A stretch of DNA of 64,000 bases from the NCBI GenBank assembly GCA_903882875.1, contig CAIRYQ010000032.1, forward strand, positions 1 through 64,000, given 5' to 3'. Under the pieces are notes generated by a model. The model was not told where the DNA came from and ran no database searches. It saw nothing but the letters and a program-made list of their open reading frames with translations. The DNA comes from an uncultured Spartobacteria bacterium (GTDB lineage Bacteria > Verrucomicrobiota > Verrucomicrobiia > Chthoniobacterales > Chthoniobacteraceae). Positions 41,940 to 49,958 of the stretch are shown one piece after another. The position numbers and the translations under genes are program-made. The first letter of the stretch is position 1, and every line of letters starts with the position of its first letter.

Positions 41940-44077
41940 TGGATGATATGGAGGTTGCGGAAGCCCATCTCGCCTTCGAACGCGAGGAGGTTGAAGACGC
42001 CCTTCGGCTGCGCGATGACTCCGTGTTTCCCTTTCGCAATGACGCCGCCGATCTGCGCGGTGAGCTGCTCGCCTTTGAACGTGATGCGCAGCGTGTGCCA
42101 CGCATCGCGCTTCAGCTTCACCCGCTCGTGCGCGAGTTGGACGGTCTGGTCCTGCCCTTCGCCTTGCTCGGGGTTCTTTGCGATCTCGATGTGCCCGCCG
42201 CCGACCACCACGCGGAAGGAGTGCCTGTTGTCCGCGGTGTGGACGCGCACGGAAAGGCGGTCGGCGCCGCCGAGGTTGAACTCCACCTGGAGCGTGCCGT
42301 CGGTGATCGCGAGCGGGCCGCGCAGCGTCGCTGGCGTGGTGTTGTTCGGGGCCCTGCCCCAGACGGCGTTGTCGCGCTCCATCCATTTGCCGGGCGTCGA
42401 GATCCACGGCTTGCCGGGGATTTTCTGCAAAGGTTCATCGAGGACCATTTCGCCGTTAAGCGGCGGCAGTTCGACGATGGCTTCCTTCGCTTTCACAACC
42501 ACCGGCGGCAGCTCCCGGCTGTATCCTCCATCGCGCTGGCGGTTCAGCAGCGCGCGGAGTTCCGCGACGATCTCGGGATGCTCCGCGCTCACGTCCTTCG
42601 TCTCGGCGGGATCGTCGTGCATGTTGTATAGCTGCTCGTGGTATTCGTCCGCGTGCGCCTTGCGTGCGCCGGGTTTGATTTCATCCACCGGCACGCCCTC
42701 GATCCATTTCCACGGGCCTTTGCGAATCGCGAACACGCCATCGGCGCTGTGGACGATCATGTCCTCGCGGATCGGCTTCGCGGGATCGCCGAGGATCGCG
42801 GGGAGAAAATTGCGGCTGTCCTCCGCCGCCACCGATGCCGCAGGCAGCGGCTCGCCGACGATCGCCGCCGTCGTCGCGAGAATGTCCGCGAGGCTCACCA
42901 TTTCCTTGCTCACCGATCCTGCCGGCGCGTGTCCCGGCCAGCGCACGATGAAAGGCACCTTGAACCCGCCCTCCCACACGTGATGCTTGCCCCCGCGCAG
43001 GATGCCGTTCGTCACGAGGCCAGCGTGCCACGCCTTCGTGGACCACAGGTCTTCGCGCGCGAGTTCCTTCACGCCGCCGTTGTCGCTGGAGAAAATCACG
43101 AGCGTGTCCTTGGCGATGCCCATCTTGTCGAGAGTGTCGAGGATGCGGCCCACGCCGCGATCCAGCTCGGTGATCCAGTCGCAATACAGCCCGCCCTTGC
43201 TTTGCCCCGCGATGTCCTTGTCCGGCGTGATCGGCGCATGCACCGCGACCGGCGTGAAGTAGAGGAAGAACGGCTTGTCCTTCGGCTGCTGCTGCATCCA
43301 CGTCGTCGCTTTGTCCGCAAGCACCTTCATCACGCGCTGGTTCTTCCGGCGCGGCGCGTCGAGATCGAGGATCTTCACCGGGTTCTTCGGATTCTCCATG
43401 TCCTCGGGGCCGTAGGTTTTTTGGAAGTCGTCGTCCGTGTCCGCGACGGGCTTCAGCGTCTTCATGCTGTCGGGGATTTTCCCGCTGCGCAGCCCGTACA
43501 CGAACCGGTTCTCCACAAACACGCCCGTGAGGTCGCCGTGGTTGCTCGGCACGGAAAAGTGGTAGTCGAACCCGATGTCGAGCGGCCCCGGCGAAAGCTC
43601 CGCCGTGTAGTCTGTGCGCCACTTCGGCGAATCGTCCGCCGTTCCGTAGCCGAGGTGCCACTTGCCGACGGACGCGGTCGAGTAGCCGTGCTTTTTCAGC
43701 AGCGACGCCATGTTCAGCCGCGTGGGCTCGATGTGCAGCGGCGCGAACGTGCTCAGCACCTCGTGCGTCAGCGAAGTGCGCCAGCAATAGCGTCCGGTGA
43801 GCACCGAATAGCGCGTGGGCGAGCAGACGGACGAGGTCGTGTTCCCGTCCGTGAAGCGGCGGCCTTCCGCCGCGATGCGATCGATGTTCGGCGTCTTCAC
43901 CAGCTCGGGATTCGCACCGTAGCAGCCCGCGCTGCCGTAGCCGTAGTCGTCGCTGAGGATGATGACGATGTTCGGTTTCGCAGACGGCCGGTTGTCCGCT
44001 GCATGGGCCGTCGCATGAACCGTCGCGATACACGCAGCCAGCAGCACCGCGGCGAGTCTGAAGATGCTTGGTTTCAT
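41936..44077 (-). CDS. Secreted sulfatase with C-terminal jelly-roll-like domain
   Basis: 713 residues with a signal peptide. The sulfatase core has IVIILSDDYGYGSAGCYG and the canonical motif VCSPTR (C85 to R89), VGKWHLGYG and VIFSSDNGGVKEL. After about residue 530 a beta-rich domain follows (GKPWISTPGKWMERDNAVW, GTLQVEFNLGGADRLSVRV, HTLRITFKGEQLTAQIGG), like the DUF1080/LamG-type sugar-binding fold. Overlaps the metzincin gene upstream and the fusion sulfatase downstream (ATGA at both ends). Needs an FGE maturase from elsewhere. Confidence 0.9.
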   Translation of the reverse strand: MKPSIFRLAAVLLAACIATVHATAHAADNRPSAKPNIVIILSDDYGYGSAGCYGANPELVKTPNIDRIAAEGRRFTDGNTTSSVCSPTRYSVLTGRYCWRTSLTHEVLSTFAPLHIEPTRLNMASLLKKHGYSTASVGKWHLGYGTADDSPKWRTDYTAELSPGPLDIGFDYHFSVPSNHGDLTGVFVENRFVYGLRSGKIPDSMKTLKPVADTDDDFQKTYGPEDMENPKNPVKILDLDAPRRKNQRVMKVLADKATTWMQQQPKDKPFFLYFTPVAVHAPITPDKDIAGQSKGGLYCDWITELDRGVGRILDTLDKMGIAKDTLVIFSSDNGGVKELAREDLWSTKAWHAGLVTNGILRGGKHHVWEGGFKVPFIVRWPGHAPAGSVSKEMVSLADILATTAAIVGEPLPAASVAAEDSRNFLPAILGDPAKPIREDMIVHSADGVFAIRKGPWKWIEGVPVDEIKPGARKAHADEYHEQLYNMHDDPAETKDVSAEHPEIVAELRALLNRQRDGGYSRELPPVVVKAKEAIVELPPLNGEMVLDEPLQKIPGKPWISTPGKWMERDNAVWGRAPNNTTPATLRGPLAITDGTLQVEFNLGGADRLSVRVHTADNRHSFRVVVGGGHIEIAKNPEQGEGQDQTVQLAHERVKLKRDAWHTLRITFKGEQLTAQIGGVIAKGKHGVIAQPKGVFNLLAFEGEMGFRNLHIIQ

Positions 44078-44784
44078 TTCGATGAATCCGCCTGCGCCGC
44101 ACCCGCGGCCTTGGATTGCTGGAATTTCGCAGCGACCCCGCGCGCAGCCTGGATCTCCGCGTCGTTCAGCGAAAATCCCGTCGTGCCCGAGGCCATGAGG
44201 TTCGTGCGGTCCTGCCGGTGGCTCAGACTGAGCGCGTGTCCGATCTCGTGCGAAGTCACGCGCGGCAGCGGCTCGTCAATGCCGCCTTCGACCGCGCGCA
44301 GGCTCGCCGTGTCCTTCACCACGATCAGCCCGTTGTGGAAAAATCCGTTCGGCTTCACCTCCTTCACGTAGCAGACGTTCAGCGCCGTCGCGGCCAGGCT
44401 CGCCTTCGGGATCATCGCATGAACCCGCACGAACTCATCCTTCTTCTCCATCTCCGGCGACAGCACGGCGGCCTCGGTGCGGACGATGGACTCGATCTGA
44501 AAATGAACCCCGGCCTGCGCCCACACCATGTTCACCTTGCCGAAAATGCGGCGCACATCCGAATCCGTCATCGTCGTTTGCATCGCGGGCGTCGCCTTCG
44601 ACTGCACGAGATGCACGCGCACCGGCACCGTGAGCACCGGCAGCTTCGCCTCGGCCTTCGCGTCCTTCGCCGCCGGATCGCAAATGCCGCGTGGCACGGA
44701 TGCGATGACGATGAGGACGGCACAGAGTGCCCGGAAGACACCGGGATGGCGGCGGGACACGGCAGGGGGAATCGGCGGGGTCAT
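44074..44784 (-). CDS. Secreted metzincin-type zinc protease
   Basis: 236 residues with a signal peptide (hydrophobic 16-34, VFRALCAVLIVIASV). The extended zinc motif THEIGHALSLSH begins at about H179, giving HExxHxxxxxH (H179, E180, H183, H189), and a Met-turn lies in NLMASG (M197). This is the metzincin set. The domain is short, like small matrixins. It is translationally coupled to the sulfatase that follows, so it may process exported proteins, perhaps the sulfatases themselves; that is inference. Confidence 0.85.
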   Translation of the reverse strand: MTPPIPPAVSRRHPGVFRALCAVLIVIASVPRGICDPAAKDAKAEAKLPVLTVPVRVHLVQSKATPAMQTTMTDSDVRRIFGKVNMVWAQAGVHFQIESIVRTEAAVLSPEMEKKDEFVRVHAMIPKASLAATALNVCYVKEVKPNGFFHNGLIVVKDTASLRAVEGGIDEPLPRVTSHEIGHALSLSHRQDRTNLMASGTTGFSLNDAEIQAARGVAAKFQQSKAAGAAQADSSK

Positions 44785-44927
44785 CCGCGCTGTATAGCGA
44801 AACTCCCCGCAATTGCCCCAACTTCTTTCCCGCGCCGTCCGCGCCGGCATCCCGCAGAAATGGGTTCGCTTGGCAAAATGCATCGCTCCCATCCCCGATC
44901 CGGGACTTCCACGGCCATCGTCGGCGA

Positions 44928-45674
44928 TCATGGCTTCGGGCTCTCCGCCGGTTTGTCTTCCGGCTTGTCCATGTCCATCTCCATCTTCCCGAAAATCCCG
45001 CCGCACGCATCCACGAGCGCATCCATCGCGGCTTTCACCTTGGGGTCTTTCTTCGACAAAGACATCAGCGTCTCCAGGCCCACGATGGTCCGGCGCTTGA
45101 ACCGCCCCATGCTGAAGTGCTTTTGCAACGACACCCGCTCCCCGTCGAATTCGATCCGCTTCCAGTCCATCGCCACCCGCTCCCGCTCCATCCGCAGCCG
45201 TTCCGCCTGATGATCGCCCCTGCGCAGCGCGACCACATCGCCGCACACCTGCCGCAGCACGCGGAAATCCGGCCCTCCGCCCGCACCGTCGGCGGACTGC
45301 GTCCGCAGCGCTGCCATCAGCCGCGCGAGAATCCACACGGCCATGTCCTCTATGAGTTCGTTGCCGTTTCCTTCGCCTGCTGCGCCTCCTTTCCCGCGCA
45401 GCTCCGCCGCCTCCTCGCGAAACTTCCCGACGCCTTCCAGCGCCTCCTGTTGCAGCAGCCATTCCCGGTAGCCGCCCTGCTTCCACTCGGAAACATTCTG
45501 CTCCCGCACCGGCCTGCCCTGAAACTCCCTGGCCATCACCGCGCGGACTTCGGGCAGCCCGTTCAGCCACGGCACGAGCGCCTTTCCCTGCTCTCCGTCC
45601 TGCAAACGCCGGTTCAGTTGCTCCCGCACCGCGTGCGGCAGCCGGGCGATTTTTCCATTGCGGGTGATGTTCAT
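44928..45674 (-). CDS. Phage-like helical DNA-binding protein (small-terminase/Mu Gp27-like)
   Basis: 248 residues. The N-terminus KIARLPHAVREQLNRRLQDGE followed by LNGLPEVRAVMAREFQGRPVREQNVSEWKQGGYREWL resembles the HTH-like start of DUF3486-type proteins of Mu-like phages, with the NxSEWxxGGYxxWL block conserved in PVC-group copies. The later part (LRRGDHQAERLRMERERVAMD) is a coiled-coil-like stretch shared with the protein encoded at 45732-46274. Ten-base tandem repeats precede its start codon. Role unknown; DNA binding is likely. Confidence 0.6.
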   Translation of the reverse strand: MNITRNGKIARLPHAVREQLNRRLQDGEQGKALVPWLNGLPEVRAVMAREFQGRPVREQNVSEWKQGGYREWLLQQEALEGVGKFREEAAELRGKGGAAGEGNGNELIEDMAVWILARLMAALRTQSADGAGGGPDFRVLRQVCGDVVALRRGDHQAERLRMERERVAMDWKRIEFDGERVSLQKHFSMGRFKRRTIVGLETLMSLSKKDPKVKAAMDALVDACGGIFGKMEMDMDKPEDKPAESPKP

Positions 45675-45676
45675 CG

Positions 45677-45726
45677 GTCGGATTCAGTCGGATTCAGTCG
45701 GATCAGGTCGGATCAGGTCGGATCGC
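45677..45726 (+). repeat. Five tandem 10-bp repeats (GTCGGATTCA/GTCGGATCAG)
   Basis: Units GTCGGATTCA x2, GTCGGATCAG x2 and GTCGGATCGC lie directly between the start codon of the 248-residue gene (45674) and the end of the next gene. On the minus strand the repeated core is ATCCGAC. A ten-base period equals one helical turn, so a cooperative protein could bind one face. Candidate operator of the downstream gene. Confidence 0.7.
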
Positions 45727-45731
45727 ATGGC

Positions 45732-46274
45732 TCAAAGGATTCCCATCGCCCTTTCAATTTCCGCGCGGGTTTCGGGTGAGATTCCGCCCTTTGGCCGGTC
45801 GGGCATCTTGAAAATCTCCCGGATGCGATCCGCGCGCTCCTCTTCGCTGAGCGGTCTGGCTTTCATGCCGATCGTTTCCGTCAGCTTGTCCAGTGCGGCC
45901 GTCGCCGCGGAGTTGCCCCTGATTTGCTCCGCGAGTTCCTCCAGCCCTGCCTCAACCTTCGTCCGCTTGCCGGTCTCGAACTTTTCCCGCTCCAGTTCCA
46001 GCCATTCCTGCTCCCGCCGCAGGCGGGCCGCGCTGTGATCGCCTTTTCGGAGCAGCGCCCAGTCCTGCGCAAAGGTCCGCAGCAAGCTCAACTGCTCCGA
46101 CCCTTCCAAGGCGTCGAGCTGCTCCCGTGCCGCCTGCGCATAGCGGGGCGCGAGCCACCCGGCCACGGCGTCCGTCACCGAACCGCCCGCGGCTTCCTGC
46201 ATCTCCTTGGCCTCCTCGGCCATCGCAATCAGCGCGGCCCTGGTCTCGGCCCGGATGGAGTCCGAATCACTCAT
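45732..46274 (-). CDS. Coiled-coil phage-like protein related to the downstream gene
   Basis: 180 residues from MSDSDSIRAETR. The segment TFAQDWALLRKGDHSAARLRREQEWLELEREKFETG is similar in order to the LRRGDHQAERLRMERER segment of the 248-residue neighbour, so the two probably share an origin. It is strongly helical and charged throughout. The C-terminus RPLSEEERADRIREIFKMPDRPKGGISPETRAEIERAMGIL (abbreviated) ends a long helix. No catalytic motif. It lies directly upstream of the repeats. Confidence 0.55.
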   Translation of the reverse strand: MSDSDSIRAETRAALIAMAEEAKEMQEAAGGSVTDAVAGWLAPRYAQAAREQLDALEGSEQLSLLRTFAQDWALLRKGDHSAARLRREQEWLELEREKFETGKRTKVEAGLEELAEQIRGNSAATAALDKLTETIGMKARPLSEEERADRIREIFKMPDRPKGGISPETRAEIERAMGIL

Positions 46275-46293
46275 GCAAGACGGAGCCGGTCGC

Positions 46294-46488
46294 TCACCGG
46301 CCGTACCTCCCGCGGATGTTGCGCGCATAGTAGTTGCCCTTGGAGGCCGCACCCATCAGCCCGCGAAACACGGACTCCGGCACGCCGGGATGGTCATAGA
46401 TGCCCCCGTGGCGAAACTCCACGGTGAGCGTGTAGCCGTCGTAGCCGACGGCACGGATGGCGGATGATTGAACACGGATCATGGTCAT
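46294..46488 (-). CDS. KTSC domain protein
   Basis: 64 residues. The KTSC pattern is complete: SSAIRAVGYDGYTLTVEF, GGIYDHPGVPESVFRGLMGA, then ASKGNYYARNIRGRY. The Lys-Thr-Ser-Cys-like region is at the ASKG turn. The domain often occurs alone or fused to RNA-related proteins; its role is not firmly known. An alternative ATG six bases later would give nearly the same protein. It lies between the unknown 313-residue protein and the coiled-coil gene, all on the minus strand. Confidence 0.8.
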   Translation of the reverse strand: MTMIRVQSSAIRAVGYDGYTLTVEFRHGGIYDHPGVPESVFRGLMGAASKGNYYARNIRGRYGR

Positions 46489-46571
46489 GCTCGCTCCATA
46501 AGCCGATTGAGTTGCGCAGCCAAATGGCGCTTTTCGGGAAAACGGAACCGTCTTTTTCCCTAGTTTGCCTC

Positions 46572-47513
46572 TCAGGTTCGCCTCCGCGGCTGAGGTTTCC
46601 TGCGGCTCTTGTTGGCACCTGCGATGGTCCGCAAGGCGATCAGAATGTCTTTGAAAATCGCGTGCTGGATGGCTCCGGGCTTCGCACCGCCTTTGTAGGA
46701 GCGCTGATGATAGGTCTTCCACTCGGGACTCCGATGAAAATGCGGCATTTCCTCAAGGATGATTTCTTTCCCTTTGCGCCAGTATTGCAGAACGCTTTTC
46801 GGCGAAATGGGGTAGGGAATGTCGTCTATCCCCTTGATGTAATTTGGAAATGGCAACACACGGGTCCTGACGCCGTGCTCCCGGTCAAACGGCTCCCATT
46901 GTCGCTGCTGATCTTCGACCGATGAGAGGCCTTGGTTGAGTTCGACGCTGCATATGATGGCTCTCGCATACACATTGGCGGGCGCGTTGCTGACGAACCA
47001 TGCTTTCGAACCAACCACACCGGACTCGATGGTTGCTTTCCCGAGTCTTGCATCACCCGCCATCTGGGCCATGACTTTTGCCGTTCTTGGATGGATGGAA
47101 ACCAAGCTCGGCAGCAACCTTCGGTGAGCGGCAATCTTATCGAAGAGCTTTCGCTTCCTCAGATAGAGGGCCATGACTTCAAATGCCGCGGCAGTGGCGA
47201 TCGCATAAAGCATTTCAGCCGCTGCAAGGTCGTTCTTCCCACGCGCCCGGTCACTGAGTTGATCGATCATTTTTCGCACGGTCAGTCCCTCACTTGGCGC
47301 GGATTTGCGCCACAAGAAGTCGTCTATGTCCGCATGCATCAACATGCAAAGCTCGGCGACATGATCATCTCCCCAGGTCGGAGTGAAAAAGCCGGGATCG
47401 ATCCCATGCACGCAGTAATCGATCATGTGGCAAAACGGCGTGTGTGAAGGCCAGTAGCCGTCAGAACACTCCCGACTCTTTCGCTTGCTCATGCGCTGAC
47501 CCTCCGCCTTCAT
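46572..47513 (-). CDS. Hypothetical protein, 313 residues
   Basis: The N-terminal part is Cys/His-rich (ECSDGYWPSHTPFCHMIDYCVHGIDPGFF), followed by a helical region (GLTVRKMIDQLSDRARGKNDLAAAEMLYAIATAAAFEVMAL). The C-terminal 50 residues are strongly basic. No family recognised. It starts three bases after the stop of the PD-(D/E)XK-like gene and belongs to the same minus-strand run. A start at MSKRK, seven codons in, is also possible. Confidence 0.6.
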   Translation of the reverse strand: MKAEGQRMSKRKSRECSDGYWPSHTPFCHMIDYCVHGIDPGFFTPTWGDDHVAELCMLMHADIDDFLWRKSAPSEGLTVRKMIDQLSDRARGKNDLAAAEMLYAIATAAAFEVMALYLRKRKLFDKIAAHRRLLPSLVSIHPRTAKVMAQMAGDARLGKATIESGVVGSKAWFVSNAPANVYARAIICSVELNQGLSSVEDQQRQWEPFDREHGVRTRVLPFPNYIKGIDDIPYPISPKSVLQYWRKGKEIILEEMPHFHRSPEWKTYHQRSYKGGAKPGAIQHAIFKDILIALRTIAGANKSRRKPQPRRRT

Positions 47514-47516
47514 TGG

Positions 47517-48521
47517 TCAGAAAACCTCGTCCAGCGTCTTCGCCTTTTGCAGTCTCGTGGATGACGTATAGCGTGGGGCCTGCGGGGCGCTCACCTTGCC
47601 GCCGGGTACCAACGGGATCGGCGTGATCTTCTTTGCGGGTTCCTTGAAATAGAGAACGTATTTCCCCGTGTCCTTCCACGGTTCGATGCGCGCCACTTCC
47701 GCGACGTAGGTAATCGCCGACACCGGGGCCACCTGATACGTCGCGAGATAGCGCACCTTCGGAATCATGCTGGAATGAATCCGCACCGCATACCACCGGT
47801 CCTCGCCGAGGAAGGTTTCCTTGAACCCATCCTCCCGCGCCCCGACGACGAGCGTATCAATCTCCGCCGGATCAATCGCCGGGGTGTTGCCCGGCTCGGC
47901 CTTCGCCGTCGCGCCTTGCGTGCTCAGGTCGTAGAGGAACGGCTCAAACTTCATCACCGCCTCGCCGTTCGCCGAGCGGAACCGCTCCACCGTGAGTGTC
48001 TCCACGGGGAACCGCAGCGAACTCCGCACGATGCTCTCCAGTTCCTCCTCCAGTTCATCAATGATCACCAGCGCGTTGAACGCGTTCTCCGGGTAGATCA
48101 TCTGCTCCAGGAGGTAGTCCAGATTGCTGAATCCGTTCTTCGCCGCATACGCCTCGCAGCGCGCCACCGTCTCCGGGCTGCGGTGGATGGTGTCGCGCAG
48201 GATGCCCTTCATCTTCTGCGGCGTGCTCTTGAAGGAGAGGGAAAAATTCAGGAGCTGCTGGGCGATGTGCCGCAGCGGGTCATGCCTCGCCAGCTCCACC
48301 TCCACGAGGTAAAGCACAGGCTTCCGCGGCGAGGAGAGATCGAGCAGGTAGCCGTCGGGAACGTTCTGCGTCTTCCCGCGCTCCCCGATGAGCTTCTTCA
48401 CATCGAGATAGATCCGGCTCTCGCCAAAGAGCGCCGCCTTCACCTCCGCGATGACCGCTTCGAGTTCCGCCTCCTTGTCAAAGGGCCACGGGTGGAATTG
48501 TTGGGTGGGGGTCCAGAGCAT
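47517..48521 (-). CDS. PD-(D/E)XK nuclease-like conserved hypothetical protein
   Basis: 334 residues from MLWTPTQQFHPWPF. The segment TQNVPDGYLLDLSSPRKPVLYLVEVELARHD (about 45-76) has the D-x(n)-E-x-E order and strand pattern of a PD-(D/E)XK fold (D of PDGY and the E residues of VEVE), then a long helical part (DTIHRSPETVARCEAYAAKNGFSN). Conserved hypothetical proteins of this plan occur widely. It lies 21 bases after the CHAP gene and is probably part of its operon. Nuclease activity is not proven. Confidence 0.6.
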   Translation of the reverse strand: MLWTPTQQFHPWPFDKEAELEAVIAEVKAALFGESRIYLDVKKLIGERGKTQNVPDGYLLDLSSPRKPVLYLVEVELARHDPLRHIAQQLLNFSLSFKSTPQKMKGILRDTIHRSPETVARCEAYAAKNGFSNLDYLLEQMIYPENAFNALVIIDELEEELESIVRSSLRFPVETLTVERFRSANGEAVMKFEPFLYDLSTQGATAKAEPGNTPAIDPAEIDTLVVGAREDGFKETFLGEDRWYAVRIHSSMIPKVRYLATYQVAPVSAITYVAEVARIEPWKDTGKYVLYFKEPAKKITPIPLVPGGKVSAPQAPRYTSSTRLQKAKTLDEVF

Positions 48522-48542
48522 GTTCCTTGGGGTGAGATAGCT

Positions 48543-49613
48543 CTAATCGAAATTCATGTCTCCATATCCTTTGACCCGATTCTTGGTGCTTACTTTGCCG
48601 GCAACGGAATCGCCGTTACGACTCTTGTCGTCAGGACTCGTGTTGCCCTCGATTGTGTAAACTTTATCGCCGTCGACACCTGCCACGATGCCTCCGTGAA
48701 ATGAATCCGTCGTCCACTCAAAGATAGCGAGATCACCGGGTTTTGGTTCGTAGCCAGATCCTTGCGGTTTCCATCGTCCAGCCTCTTTCAGAGAATGTTC
48801 CGTCGCCCTCCAAGAAGCTGACAGCTTTACTGGAAGCGTGGTGCCCTTTTTCAACGCTTGGGTGTAACACCAGAATACAAAACTGCCGCTCCATGGGATT
48901 CCTGATTCGCTAAACCCAGCCGCCCGATTGTATACGTCTATTCTTTCTCCCCGATTGGAGTCGGGCGGTTCTTCCTTCACCCCGCGTTTCAACTCTCCCA
49001 ACGCGATCTCCAGCGCCCTTTCCCCAAGTGTTTGGATCCCCTTCGTCGGGACAGCGCGACTGACGGTTTCGATAAGGTTCAGCGTGGCCGAAGCCCGTGT
49101 CCTAATTTCTTCGGTTGGTCCTTTCGATGCCACCAAGGCGAGACCTGATTGCACTCCCTTGCCGGGCGTCATTCGTGCGACGGCATCCATCAACTCGGAA
49201 TCACCAGTGATAGAGATAGCCACGATCGCCATGCTTACTTCCTCGTCCTTGCCGGCCAGATAGGGGATGAATTTGTTGAGCAACTCTGTGCGAGCCAGAC
49301 GCAGCTGGTATTCCTTTTCCCGCGCGGCAGTCTCCTCATGGAGTTTTCGTGCTACCTCGCTCGCCTTTCGGTCAGCTTCCGCCTTGAGAGCAGCGGCGGC
49401 CTTTTCTGTCCCTTCCTTTCGGTCTGCGGCTACCTTTTGTGCGCTCTGGATTTTGTCGGTGATGTAGAGGCTCGTCCCAGTAATCACCAGGCCCGTGATC
49501 AAAGGGGCGAAGATTGAGAACTTGTCCCAGAAGTCGCGTTTGGGTTTTTCGATTAGTTTCTTCTGCTGCGATGCGAGAAGGGCAAGGGCTTCGCGGAGCT
49601 GTTCGTTGGTCAT
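48543..49613 (-). CDS. Membrane protein with CHAP-like domain lacking the usual Cys
   Basis: 356 residues. A short N-terminal helix and a single transmembrane helix (about 34-51, IFAPLITGLVITGTSLYI) precede a coiled-coil (55-110) and a helical middle. The C-terminal CHAP domain has WSGSFVFWCY (240s), KPGDLAIFEW, FHGGIVAGV (H306) and YTIEGNTS. In CHAP peptidases the segment is W-C-x-x-F-V and Cys is the nucleophile; here Ser242 replaces it. Another Cys (C249) is close. A peptidoglycan amidase or an inactive binding module are both possible. Confidence 0.65.
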   Translation of the reverse strand: MTNEQLREALALLASQQKKLIEKPKRDFWDKFSIFAPLITGLVITGTSLYITDKIQSAQKVAADRKEGTEKAAAALKAEADRKASEVARKLHEETAAREKEYQLRLARTELLNKFIPYLAGKDEEVSMAIVAISITGDSELMDAVARMTPGKGVQSGLALVASKGPTEEIRTRASATLNLIETVSRAVPTKGIQTLGERALEIALGELKRGVKEEPPDSNRGERIDVYNRAAGFSESGIPWSGSFVFWCYTQALKKGTTLPVKLSASWRATEHSLKEAGRWKPQGSGYEPKPGDLAIFEWTTDSFHGGIVAGVDGDKVYTIEGNTSPDDKSRNGDSVAGKVSTKNRVKGYGDMNFD

Positions 49614-49667
49614 GGTTCCGGCTTGTTGGAAGGTTGTGCGAGAGCAATACGAGCAACGGGAATGCGT

Positions 49668-49958
49668 TTAGGCGAGCCGCAGCTCCGCCAGCCAATCTTC
49701 GATCCGCGGACGCGGCATGATGCGATGTGCGGTCGTGTAGGCGTTGCCGCGCTGCCGCCATTTCGGCTCGGGATGCACGCGCACGGCCCAGAGCATGGAT
49801 TGCCAGTCGCGCAGAGAGATGGTGAAGCGCACGCCGTTCTCCGGGTTGCACACGGCGAGGCGGCGCTTTTCGCGGAGCAGGGCGAAGGTGGGCGTGCGCT
49901 GCGATGGTGGAACGCGACCTCCGGGCGCGTTTCGCTGGATGATCGCTGTTCGTCTCAT
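49668..49958 (-). CDS. Small hypothetical protein coupled to nuclease-methyltransferase
   Basis: 96 residues, basic and aromatic (SLRDWQSMLWAVRVHPEPKW). Its ATG overlaps the stop of the 1043-residue gene (ATGA). No family recognised. Position suggests an accessory protein of the restriction-modification gene, for example a regulator or inhibitor; this is inference. Confidence 0.55.
   Translation of the reverse strand: MRRTAIIQRNAPGGRVPPSQRTPTFALLREKRRLAVCNPENGVRFTISLRDWQSMLWAVRVHPEPKWRQRGNAYTTAHRIMPRPRIEDWLAELRLA

Noticed and set aside
42638-44371. 577-codon plus-strand open frame
   Set aside because: Antisense to a sulfatase with a canonical CSPTR motif.
45677-45726. CRISPR array
   Set aside because: Units are 10 bp with no spacers; this is a plain tandem repeat.
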